DNA of 5,355 nucleotides from Rhizobiaceae bacterium (GTDB lineage: Bacteria; Pseudomonadota; Alphaproteobacteria; Rhizobiales; Rhizobiaceae): contig JACMIV010000138.1 in assembly GCA_014380965.1 (NCBI GenBank), positions 1-5,355 of the forward strand, given 5' to 3'. The notes under the pieces are model-generated. The model was not told where the DNA came from. It worked only from the letters and a program-made list of their open reading frames with translations, and ran no database searches. The translations under genes and the position numbers were made by a program. The stretch's first letter is position 1; every line of letters begins with the position of its first letter. Positions 1-5,355 of the stretch are shown one piece after another.

Positions 1-1
1 C

Positions 2-634
2 CCGGCCGGCCTCATCCTCGCCGGGCTCGAGCACACGCCGCGCACCCGCGCTATGCTGCAGGGCGCCGGCGTGCGCGTCGCCGAACTCCTCGACATCGAC
101 GGGGCTGGCATCGACATCGTCGTCGGCTTTTCCAATCGCGAAGCGGGCCGTGCAAGCGCGCGGCTCTTCGCAGAGCGAGGGTACCGCCGCATCGGCTATG
201 TCGGGCACGACCTCTCGCGCGACCGCCGCGCGGCCAAGCGCAAGAACGGCTTTGCCGAGGGCCTCGCCGAGACGGGCCTCAGGATCGAGGACGCCGCGAT
301 CGTCGAGGGATTCTCCTCCATCGAAGCCGGCCGCCACGGGCTGGCGCAACTCCTTGCCCACCGTCCCGATCTCGACGCCGTCTATTTCTCGAACGACGAC
401 ATGGCGGTCGGCGGGCTCTTCCACTGCACGGCGTGCGGCATCGCCATTCCCGGCGATCTCGCGATCATGGGCTATAACGGGCTCGACATCGCCCGCCTCT
501 CGCCGCAGCCTCTCGCGACGATCCTGACGCCGCGCGCGCGGGTCGGCGAGATCGGCGCGGAACGTCTGTTTGCGAACGGCCCGCCGGAGGTGATCGATCT
601 CGGCTTCGAGCTGATCGCCGGGGCGACGCTGTGA
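2..634 (+). CDS. LacI-family transcriptional regulator, GntR-like subgroup (5' partial)
   Basis: The reading frame is open from the left edge to the TGA at 632-634, giving 210 visible residues. The gene starts upstream, so the N-terminal helix-turn-helix and hinge are missing. The visible part is the type I periplasmic-binding-protein-like effector domain of LacI regulators. It has VGFSNREAGR (residues 41-50), the RGYRRIGYVG strand (59-68), YFSNDDMAVGGLF (128-140), IPGDLAIMGYNGLDIA (149-164) and the closing VIDLGFELI (197-205). The SNDDMA...GYNGLDI pattern and the typical C-terminal end resemble regulators of the gluconate-repressor (GntR) subgroup, which usually bind sugar acids and repress nearby catabolic genes. 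The first ATG in frame (53) lies inside the domain and is not the true start. It lies directly before otnC on the same strand, so a sugar-acid effector and control of otnC are plausible; the effector itself is inference. Confidence 0.9.
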   Translation, partial: PAGLILAGLEHTPRTRAMLQGAGVRVAELLDIDGAGIDIVVGFSNREAGRASARLFAERGYRRIGYVGHDLSRDRRAAKRKNGFAEGLAETGLRIEDAAIVEGFSSIEAGRHGLAQLLAHRPDLDAVYFSNDDMAVGGLFHCTACGIAIPGDLAIMGYNGLDIARLSPQPLATILTPRARVGEIGAERLFANGPPEVIDLGFELIAGATL

Positions 635-672
635 CGGGTGCCCCGCGAGAAGAGGCCATGCCGGGGGACGGC

Positions 673-683
673 AGAGGGAAGAG
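673..683 (+). promoter_or_regulatory. Ribosome binding site deciding the otnC start
   Basis: The purine run AGAGGGAAGAG ends seven bases before the ATG at 691, a good position for ribosome binding. In-frame starts further up are the GTG at 631 (overlapping the LacI stop as GTGA, no clear Shine-Dalgarno) and the ATG at 658 (weaker AGAAGAG upstream). Both would add residues not expected from the family. This supports 691 as the main start. Confidence 0.6.
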
Positions 684-690
684 AACCGCG

Positions 691-1335
691 ATGGTCGAGA
701 CCGAAGAAGAGCGGCAGCGCGCCGAGATCGTGCGCTTCGGCGCGCTGCTTTACGATCGCCGGCTCGCCCATGGCAGTGCTGGAAACCTCTCCGTGCGTCT
801 TGCCGACGGCACGATCCTCGTGACGCCGACGAACTCCTCGCTCGGCTTCCTCGATCCGGCCCGGCTGTCGAAGGTTTCTGCCGACGGCGAGCATCTCGGG
901 GGCGATCCGCCGTCGAAGGAGGCGTTCTTCCATCTCGCGGTCTATGCCGAGCGGGAAAGCGCGGCGGCGATCGTGCATCTTCATTCGACGCATTCGGTCG
1001 CCGTTTCCTGCCTCTGCCACGCCGATTCCTCGAACGTGCTTCCGCCGCTCACCGCCTATCACGTCATGAAGGTCGGTAAGCTCCCGCTCGTGCCCTATTT
1101 CCGGCCGGGCGACCGGAAGCTGGCCGACGCGGTACGGGAGGCGGCGCGCGGCCATCACGCGATGCTGCTGTCGAACCACGGCCCGATCGTCGCCGGGCGC
1201 TCGCTCGTCGACGCCGTGCAGATCATGGAGGAGCTGGAGGAGACGGCGAAGCTCTTCTTCCTGATCGGCGACCGGCCGGCGCGACCGCTCACCTGCGAGG
1301 CCATCGAAGAGCTCGAGGCCGCCTTTCCGAGCTGA
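691..1335 (+). CDS. otnC: 3-oxo-tetronate 4-phosphate decarboxylase (class II aldolase/adducin family)
   Basis: A 214-residue cytoplasmic class II aldolase-fold enzyme, predicted to decarboxylate 3-oxo-tetronate 4-phosphate to a triose phosphate (dihydroxyacetone phosphate) in threonate/erythronate-type catabolism. Family signatures are GSAGNLSVR (residues 28-36, phosphate loop), VTPTNSSLG (44-52), PSKEAFFHLA with the likely catalytic Glu77, VHLHSTHS with metal ligands His97 and His99, and SNHGPIVAG with metal ligand His163. The stretches SSNV, VPYFRPGD and MEELEETAKLFFLIGDRP match, as I recall it, Escherichia coli OtnC (YgbL) far better than fuculose- or ribulose-phosphate aldolases. The length also fits (about 212 in E. 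coli), and the ATG at 691 puts the GSAGN loop where the family has it. A longer form from GTG 631 would add 20 residues and overlap the regulator stop by four bases. It lies downstream of a LacI-type gene and faces the cyclic-di-GMP gene tail to tail. The partner dehydrogenase (LtnD/DenD), kinase (OtnK) and isomerase (OtnI) are not present here. The exact substrate stereochemistry cannot be read from sequence. Confidence 0.85.
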   Translation: MVETEEERQRAEIVRFGALLYDRRLAHGSAGNLSVRLADGTILVTPTNSSLGFLDPARLSKVSADGEHLGGDPPSKEAFFHLAVYAERESAAAIVHLHSTHSVAVSCLCHADSSNVLPPLTAYHVMKVGKLPLVPYFRPGDRKLADAVREAARGHHAMLLSNHGPIVAGRSLVDAVQIMEELEETAKLFFLIGDRPARPLTCEAIEELEAAFPS

Positions 1336-1361
1336 CGCGTCTCGCTCCTGTCTTCTTTCCC
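1336..1361. other. Convergent intergenic gap
   Basis: Only 26 bases separate the stop of otnC (plus strand) from the stop of the cyclic-di-GMP gene (minus strand). The gap is pyrimidine-rich on the plus strand (1345-1361) after a weak four-pair CGAG/CTCG hairpin at 1328-1344. This might help end otnC transcripts, but it is too weak to call a terminator. Nothing comparable is seen for the minus strand. Confidence 0.5.
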
Positions 1362-3644
1362 TCAGCCGGCCATCAGCGAGCGGTCCTCGCGCCGGGCATG
1401 CAGCTTGGCGCGATGCTGGCCGAAGTTGCGCAGCATCTCGTAGGTCGTCGCGGCGTCCGCCGGCCGGGCGTAGAAATAGCCCTGGCCGAGCCTGCACCTC
1501 ATCTCCCGGAGCTGCTCGGCCTGAACGACGGTTTCGATTCCTTCGGCGACGATCTTCAGCCCGAGCTTGCGGGCGAGATCGATCAGCGCCTCGACGATCG
1601 AGCCGCTGGTCCTATCCTCCATCATGCCCTGGACGAAGGATTTGTCGATCTTGATGAGGTTCACCGGCAGGCTGCGCAGATGCGTGAGCGAGGCGAAGCC
1701 CGTTCCGAAATCGTCGAGGGCGATGACGATCCCGTCGCGCCGCAACTCCTCCACGTCTCTGAGGACGGCCGATTCATTGCCGCCGAGGAAGACGGTCTCG
1801 GTGACCTCGATGACGATGTGGCGGAGCGGGACGCCGAGGGCGCCGAAGCAGTCGTGGATACGCGAGCGCAGGTCTCCGGCCGTAAAGTCGGCGGTCGTGA
1901 CGTTGATGCCGACATGGTCGCAAGGGAAGCCCCGGTCGAGCCACATCCTGAGATCGCGGGCGACGGCGCCGAGCATCGACGTGGTGAGACGGTGCGCGAT
2001 CCGCGGCTCGCGCAGCGCCTCCTGAAAAGCTCCGGCCGCCACGATCCGCCCGTCCGGCATCCGCATGCGCGCAAGCGCCTCGAGACCGACGATCTCGGCC
2101 GTGTCGAGCCGCACGATCGGCTGGTAGTACGGAACCAGCCGATCGGCCCCCAGCGCCTCGTCGACACTGCGCAGCGTCGCGACGCGTTTCAGGATACCGT
2201 CCCGCATCGCCTCCCTGAATTCCGCGTAGCCGCCGCGGCCGCGGTCCTTGCTCTCGTAGAGCGCAAGATCCGCTTTCTGGCGCAGCGTCTCGGCCGTGTC
2301 GCCCGGCACGGCCACCGCGCCGCCGATCGACACGCGCGGCAGGATCGTTTCGGCTCCGAAAGAGAGTGGTTCGACCATAGCGGCGATGATGTCGGCCGAC
2401 ATCCTCGCCAAGCGCTCGGCCGTAACGCCCTCGCGCAACATCAGGACGAACTCGTCGCCGCCGATCCGGGCGACGAGCGCGTCGTCCGCGGCGGCCTTCA
2501 GGATGCGCTCGCCGACCGCGCAGAGGAGCAGATCCCCCGCGGCGTGGCCGAGCGTGTCGTTGATCTCCTTCATCCGGTCGACGTCGATCATCAGGAGGCC
2601 GGCGCCCGCATCCGCCTCGGCGGCGCGCCGCTCGAAGAGATGGGTGATGCGCTTGATGAAATGGGCGCGGTTGGCAAGCCCCGTCAGCGCGTCGTGATTG
2701 GCCGCGTGCCAGAGCTCGGCCTCGGCGGCATGTCGTTTGGAGATATCCTGCAGGATGCCGAACAGGCGTCGGGGAATGCCGTCCACCAGTTCGACATCGC
2801 CGACCGCGCGCACCCATTTCGGCCGCCCGGACTTCGAGTGAATTCGGAAGTTTTCGTCGTATCTCTCGCCGTGCTCGATCAGTCTGAAAAAGCGCTCCTC
2901 GATTCGCCGCCTTTCGTCGTCTGGGAACAGGGCGAAGGCGTCCTCGACCTTCATCGGCGTGCCGACCGGGACTTCCCAGATTCGATAGACCTCGTCGGAC
3001 GACGTGATCAGATTGGTCGCGAGATCGACCTCCCAGCCGCCGACTTCGGCAAGCTCCTCGGTCTGCTTGAACTGACGCTCGCGCAGACGCAGTTCTCGCG
3101 CGCGCTGCTCGGCCTTCTCGGCAAGCGCGATGCTGTCGACCGACAGCTTGTGGCTCTCGATGAGCGCCATCGCGACGGTCGCAAGATGCTGCAGCAGCGC
3201 CCTTTCATCCGCCGTGATCCGACGCGGGCGTGTGTCGATGACGCAGAAACTCCCGAGCGCGATGCCGGGACGCACCGTCAGCGGCGCGCCGGCATAGAAC
3301 CGGATCCTCGGCTCACCGGTGACGTAGCGGCTGTCGGCGAACCGTGGATCGGTCGCCGCATCTTCCACCACGAGGAGATCGCCCCCGCGGATCGTCCGGG
3401 CGCAGAAGCTGCCGTCGAGCGGAGTTTCGGTCAGGGACAGGCCGCTCACCGACTTGAACCACTGCCGTCGGTCGTCGAGGAGAGCGACCATGCCGATGGG
3501 CACGTCGAAGAGGTGGCACGCGCTCTTCACCAACGCGTCCAACGCCTCCGATGGATCGCTGTCCATGATCGCGTAGGAGCGCAGCACTGCGAGGCGCTCG
3601 TCGTCGTCGGCCAGGGGGAGGGGTAGGGTCAGCGAAGATGTCAC
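1362..3644 (-). CDS. GAF-PAS-GGDEF-EAL cyclic-di-GMP synthase/phosphodiesterase hybrid
   Basis: A soluble 760-residue signalling protein with no signal peptide or membrane segment. From the GTG start: GAF sensor (about 34-163, including QWFKS and SFCART), a charged coiled-coil linker (about 163-199), a PAS_3-like domain (about 199-304, with FRIHSKSGRPKWVRA), GGDEF (about 310-476) and EAL (about 500-735). The GGDEF domain has HDALTGLANR at 317-326, DVDRMKEINDTLGH and an intact GGDEF at 395-399. The RxxD inhibitory site is absent, with Ala at both expected positions. The EAL domain keeps its catalytic and metal residues: EAL at 522-524, the Asn of INVT, Glu613 and Glu616 (EVTE), Asp644-Asp645 (DDFGTG), Lys665 (KIDKSF), Glu701 (AEGIET) and Gln721. 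It may therefore make and degrade cyclic-di-GMP, with GAF and PAS tuning the balance; phosphodiesterase activity is the safer prediction. The frame stays open to 3875, but that extension would overlap the SDR gene and cover a terminator-like hairpin. GTG 3644 sits just before the conserved GAF lead-in (LADDDERLAVLRSYAIMD), with a weak GACGGA ribosome site. GTG 3683 is the alternative. Confidence 0.88.
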   Translation of the reverse strand: MTSSLTLPLPLADDDERLAVLRSYAIMDSDPSEALDALVKSACHLFDVPIGMVALLDDRRQWFKSVSGLSLTETPLDGSFCARTIRGGDLLVVEDAATDPRFADSRYVTGEPRIRFYAGAPLTVRPGIALGSFCVIDTRPRRITADERALLQHLATVAMALIESHKLSVDSIALAEKAEQRARELRLRERQFKQTEELAEVGGWEVDLATNLITSSDEVYRIWEVPVGTPMKVEDAFALFPDDERRRIEERFFRLIEHGERYDENFRIHSKSGRPKWVRAVGDVELVDGIPRRLFGILQDISKRHAAEAELWHAANHDALTGLANRAHFIKRITHLFERRAAEADAGAGLLMIDVDRMKEINDTLGHAAGDLLLCAVGERILKAAADDALVARIGGDEFVLMLREGVTAERLARMSADIIAAMVEPLSFGAETILPRVSIGGAVAVPGDTAETLRQKADLALYESKDRGRGGYAEFREAMRDGILKRVATLRSVDEALGADRLVPYYQPIVRLDTAEIVGLEALARMRMPDGRIVAAGAFQEALREPRIAHRLTTSMLGAVARDLRMWLDRGFPCDHVGINVTTADFTAGDLRSRIHDCFGALGVPLRHIVIEVTETVFLGGNESAVLRDVEELRRDGIVIALDDFGTGFASLTHLRSLPVNLIKIDKSFVQGMMEDRTSGSIVEALIDLARKLGLKIVAEGIETVVQAEQLREMRCRLGQGYFYARPADAATTYEMLRNFGQHRAKLHARREDRSLMAG

Positions 3645-3649
3645 CGAAT

Positions 3650-3658
3650 GGATCCGTC
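3650..3658. repeat. Short direct repeat GGATCCGTC, copy 1
   Basis: This nine-base word recurs at 3749-3757 in the same orientation, and the match extends loosely to AAYGGATCCGTC. This copy lies immediately upstream of the proposed GTG start of the cyclic-di-GMP gene, over its weak ribosome site. It may be an operator half or chance; sequence alone cannot tell. Confidence 0.3.
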
Positions 3659-3693
3659 TTTGACAGTCCTCGTGTTGTGACACTTCGCCATCT

Positions 3694-3738
3694 AAGGAAG
3701 GATGAAGAGCCGCCCCTGCATTCTGCTCCAGGGACGGC
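3694..3738 (-). terminator. Factor-independent terminator candidate after the SDR gene
   Basis: Read on the minus strand, GCCGUCCCUG (3738-3729), a ten-base loop (3728-3719) and CAGGGGCGGC (3718-3709) form a ten-pair stem with a single U·G wobble. A U-rich but interrupted tail follows (3708-3694, eight U in fifteen). On the plus strand the wobble becomes a C·A mismatch and no U-rich tail follows, so the signal is oriented to end the FAH-SDR transcript about 60 bases after its stop codon. The imperfect tail leaves room for partial read-through into the downstream cyclic-di-GMP gene. Confidence 0.65.
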
Positions 3739-3746
3739 GCGTCGAA

Positions 3747-3757
3747 ACGGATCCGTC
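3747..3757. repeat. Direct repeat GGATCCGTC, copy 2, within a perfect palindrome
   Basis: ACGGATCCGT (3747-3756) is a perfect ten-base palindrome that contains the second copy of the word found at 3650-3658. It lies between the SDR stop and the terminator-like stem. It could be a regulator-binding site, but no known consensus was recognised. Confidence 0.3.
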
Positions 3758-3799
3758 CGCAGAGGTGAAATGTTCTCTCCTTCCGCTTCCGGCCCGCGA

Positions 3800-4549
3800 T
3801 CAGTAGGTCGCGCGGCCTCCCGACGCATCGAAGACCGCACCCGTCTGGAAGGAGCATTCCTCGCTCGCGAGCCATGCGACGAGGCTCGTGATCTCGTCCA
3901 CCGTTCCGAACCGGCCCATCGGGATCTTCGAGAGCATGAAGGCGATGTGCTCCTCGCTCATCTGGTCGAAGATCGCGGTCTTCACCGCAGCGGGCGTCAC
4001 GCAGTTGACGGTGATGCCGGCCTTGGCGAGCTCCTTGCCGAGCGATTTGGTGAGCCCGATCACCGCCGCCTTGGACGCCGAATAGGCCGATGCGTTCGGA
4101 TTGCCCTCTTTGCCGGCGACGGAGGCGATGTTGACGATGCGCCCGTAGCCCGCCGCCGTCATGAAGGGCACCACCGCCTTGCAGCCGTGGAAGAGGCCGT
4201 GGACGTTGACGTCGAAGACCTGGCGCCAGGCCTCCGGCGCATAGTCCGCGACGCTCGCGTTGGGTCCGGTGATGCCGGCGCTCGAAACGAGGATGTCGAT
4301 GCCTCCGAGCCTCTCCGCCGTCTCGGCTGCGGCCGCTTCCACCGATGGCCAGTCGGTGATGTCGAGCGCGACGGACATTCCGCCAAGGTCGGCCGCGGCA
4401 GAGCCGGCGCGCGCCGCGTCGCGGTCCCAGATGGCGACCTTCGCGCCTTCCGCGGCGAGGCGGGTCGCGATGGTGAGGCCGATGCCCGAGGCACCGCCCG
4501 TGACGATCGCTTTTCGGCCGTCGAACCGTCCTGCAAAGGGGCCGCTCAT
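3800..4549 (-). CDS. SDR-family NAD-dependent dehydrogenase, probably acting on a 2-keto-3-deoxy sugar acid
   Basis: A 249-residue classical short-chain dehydrogenase/reductase, the usual length for the family. The cofactor loop is TGGASGIG (residues 17-24). Asp42 at the end of the second strand points to NAD rather than NADP. Asp63 contacts adenine, and the usual NNAG is SSAG here (89-92). The catalytic set is Asn115, Ser143, Tyr156 and Lys160 (YSASK). The C-terminal half (CVTPAAVKT, FMLSKIPMGRFG, VFDASGGRATY) resembles dehydrogenases of the L-fucose/L-rhamnose non-phosphorylating routes, which oxidise C4 of 2-keto-3-deoxy acids. It overlaps the FAH-fold gene by ATGA, the hydrolase that would act on the resulting 2,4-diketo acid. 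The frame has no stop as far upstream as 5224, but that stretch is an arginine-rich shadow of the hydrolase, so the ATG at 4549 is the start. Weak ribosome binding (GGA only) fits translational coupling. Many SDRs are labelled 3-oxoacyl-ACP reductase; the context argues against FabG here. The exact substrate is inference. Confidence 0.88.
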   Translation of the reverse strand: MSGPFAGRFDGRKAIVTGGASGIGLTIATRLAAEGAKVAIWDRDAARAGSAAADLGGMSVALDITDWPSVEAAAAETAERLGGIDILVSSAGITGPNASVADYAPEAWRQVFDVNVHGLFHGCKAVVPFMTAAGYGRIVNIASVAGKEGNPNASAYSASKAAVIGLTKSLGKELAKAGITVNCVTPAAVKTAIFDQMSEEHIAFMLSKIPMGRFGTVDEITSLVAWLASEECSFQTGAVFDASGGRATY

Positions 4550-5355
4550 GTCGCAGATCCGGGGTAGATGCTCTCGAAGGCGACGACCCGCTGGCGCTGC
4601 GTGCCGAGCTTCTCGATTCCGAGCTCGATCACGTCGTCGGCCTTCAGGAACTCCGGCGGCTTCTTTCCCATGCCGACGCCGGGAGGCGTTCCCGTCGTGA
4701 TCACGTCGCCGGGCATCAGCGTCATGAACCGGCTGACATAGGAGACGATGGTCGCGCAATCGAAGATCATCGTCGCGCTCGTGCCGGTCTGCTTGCGCGC
4801 GCCGTTCACGTCGAGCCACATGCCGAGTGCCTGCGGGTCGCCGACCTCGTCGGACGTCACGAGCCAGGGCCCGATCGGCCCGAACGTGTCGCAGCCCTTG
4901 CCCTTGTCCCAGGTGCCGCCGCGCTCGATCTGATACTCGCGCTCCGACACGTCGTTGATAAGGACGTAGCCGGCGACATGGGCCAACGCGTCGGCCTCGC
5001 TCACGTGGCGCGCGAGCGTCCCGATGACGATGCCGAGCTCGACCTCCCAGTCGGTCTTCACCGAGCCCTTGGGGGTCATGACATCGTCGTTCGGCCCCTG
5101 GATGCAGGTCGTCGCCTTCATGAAGACGATGGGCTCTGCCGGCACCGGCAGGTTCGATTCCGCCGCATGGTCGGAGAAGTTGAGGCCGATGGCGATGAAC
5201 TTGCCGATGCCGGCGACCGGACACCCGAGGCGCGTTCCGGGCGGTACGATCGGAAGCTCCAGCGGGTCGATCGCCGCGATCTCGGCAATACCCGCTGCGG
5301 AGAGGCGGACGCCGTCGATGTCGGAAACGACGGTGGACAAATCGCGGATCGTCCC
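4546..5355 (-). CDS. Fumarylacetoacetate hydrolase-fold protein, probable 2,4-diketo-3-deoxy sugar-acid hydrolase (5' partial)
   Basis: The frame is open through the right window edge, with 269 residues visible. The text at the edge (TIRDLSTVVSDIDG) matches the usual N-terminal region of this family, so probably only about 15-20 residues lie outside. The TTG at 5340 is in frame but unlikely to be the true start. The FAH catalytic domain is clear: GKFIAIGLNFSDHA (visible residues 51-64, with the active-site His63), TDWEVELGIVIG (101-112) with metal ligands Glu104 and Glu106, Asp135 in NDVSERE, WDKGKGCDTFGPIGPW (149-164) and TGTPPGVG (221-228). The family uses Mg or Mn to hydrolyse C-C bonds of diketo acids. 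The closest pathway analogy is L-2,4-diketo-3-deoxyrhamnonate or -fuconate hydrolase, giving pyruvate plus a short hydroxy acid (for these substrates, lactate). Such proteins are often misnamed ureidoglycolate lyase. It is the upstream member of a pair with the SDR (four-base ATGA overlap), which supports the sugar-acid role. The substrate is not proven. Confidence 0.88.
   Translation of the reverse strand, partial: GTIRDLSTVVSDIDGVRLSAAGIAEIAAIDPLELPIVPPGTRLGCPVAGIGKFIAIGLNFSDHAAESNLPVPAEPIVFMKATTCIQGPNDDVMTPKGSVKTDWEVELGIVIGTLARHVSEADALAHVAGYVLINDVSEREYQIERGGTWDKGKGCDTFGPIGPWLVTSDEVGDPQALGMWLDVNGARKQTGTSATMIFDCATIVSYVSRFMTLMPGDVITTGTPPGVGMGKKPPEFLKADDVIELGIEKLGTQRQRVVAFESIYPGSAT

Noticed and set aside
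1328..1361. A hairpin plus pyrimidine tract after otnC as an intrinsic terminator.
   Set aside because: The stem has only four pairs (CGAG/CTCG) with a nine-base loop, and the tract is mixed C and T, so it falls short of a confident call.
472..1497. A 341-codon minus-strand frame across otnC and the end of the regulator.
   Set aside because: It is in codon register with otnC, is arginine-rich and has no motif. It is the antisense mirror of a well-supported gene.
1398..3626. A 742-codon open frame on the plus strand, antisense to almost the whole GGDEF-EAL gene.
   Set aside because: It runs in exact codon register with the sense gene, so its stops could only arise from the rare sense codons TTA, CTA and TCA. 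In GC-rich DNA such mirror frames stay open by default. The protein has no recognisable domain.
3672..3683. Short inverted repeat GTGT-TGTG-ACAC as an operator.
   Set aside because: Four-base arms are expected by chance, and there is no second copy or known consensus.
3739..3799. A possible alphaproteobacterial general-stress (EcfG-type) promoter on the minus strand, from a GAAC-like and a CGTT-like element.
   Set aside because: The spacing between the two elements (about 22 bases) is too long for that class, and the -35 lacks the full GGAAC.
3638..4567. A 309-codon plus-strand frame across the SDR gene.
   Set aside because: It is a register-matched antisense mirror of the SDR with low-complexity Arg/Asp/Gly content and no domain.
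4550..5224. A long upstream in-frame extension of the SDR that could suggest a 474-residue fusion protein.
   Set aside because: The extra residues are an arginine/histidine-rich off-frame reading of the FAH-fold gene. The SDR fold begins right after the ATG at 4549.

Overview
The window is GC-rich, densely packed bacterial chromosome with very short intergenic gaps and TGA as the stop of all five genes. Protein character (a GntR-like LacI regulator, an OtnC-type aldolase, a GAF-PAS-GGDEF-EAL hybrid, a paired SDR and FAH-fold hydrolase) suggests an alphaproteobacterium, probably Hyphomicrobiales (rhizobial or aurantimonad-like). That placement is inference from protein style and base composition. 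No rRNA, tRNA, CRISPR array, insertion sequence or phage gene was seen.

Left part, plus strand (1-1335): the C-terminal two thirds of a LacI-family regulator (cut by the window edge), followed after 56 bases by otnC, a class II aldolase-fold decarboxylase for 3-oxo-tetronate 4-phosphate. This looks like the tail of a four-carbon sugar-acid (threonate/erythronate type) catabolic operon or its regulator unit. The partner dehydrogenase, kinase and isomerase are not in the window.

Centre, minus strand (1362-3644): a 760-residue soluble cyclic-di-GMP enzyme, GAF then coiled coil then PAS then GGDEF then EAL. It converges on otnC with only 26 bases between the two stop codons. Both catalytic motifs look intact, but the allosteric RxxD I-site is absent.

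Right part, minus strand (3800-5355): an FAH-fold hydrolase (start cut off by the right edge) and an SDR dehydrogenase that overlap by four bases (ATGA) and so form a translationally coupled pair. Together they resemble the last two steps of non-phosphorylating deoxy-sugar acid pathways (2-keto-3-deoxy-L-fuconate/L-rhamnonate type): oxidation to a 2,4-diketo acid, then hydrolytic C-C cleavage. A good factor-independent terminator candidate (stem 3709-3738) follows the SDR and separates this pair from the cyclic-di-GMP gene.

Overall, two sugar-acid catabolic fragments flank a cyclic-di-GMP signalling gene. All five genes belong to known families. I see no convincing undescribed system; the points worth a second look are the gene context, the missing I-site and the small 3645-3799 intergenic region.
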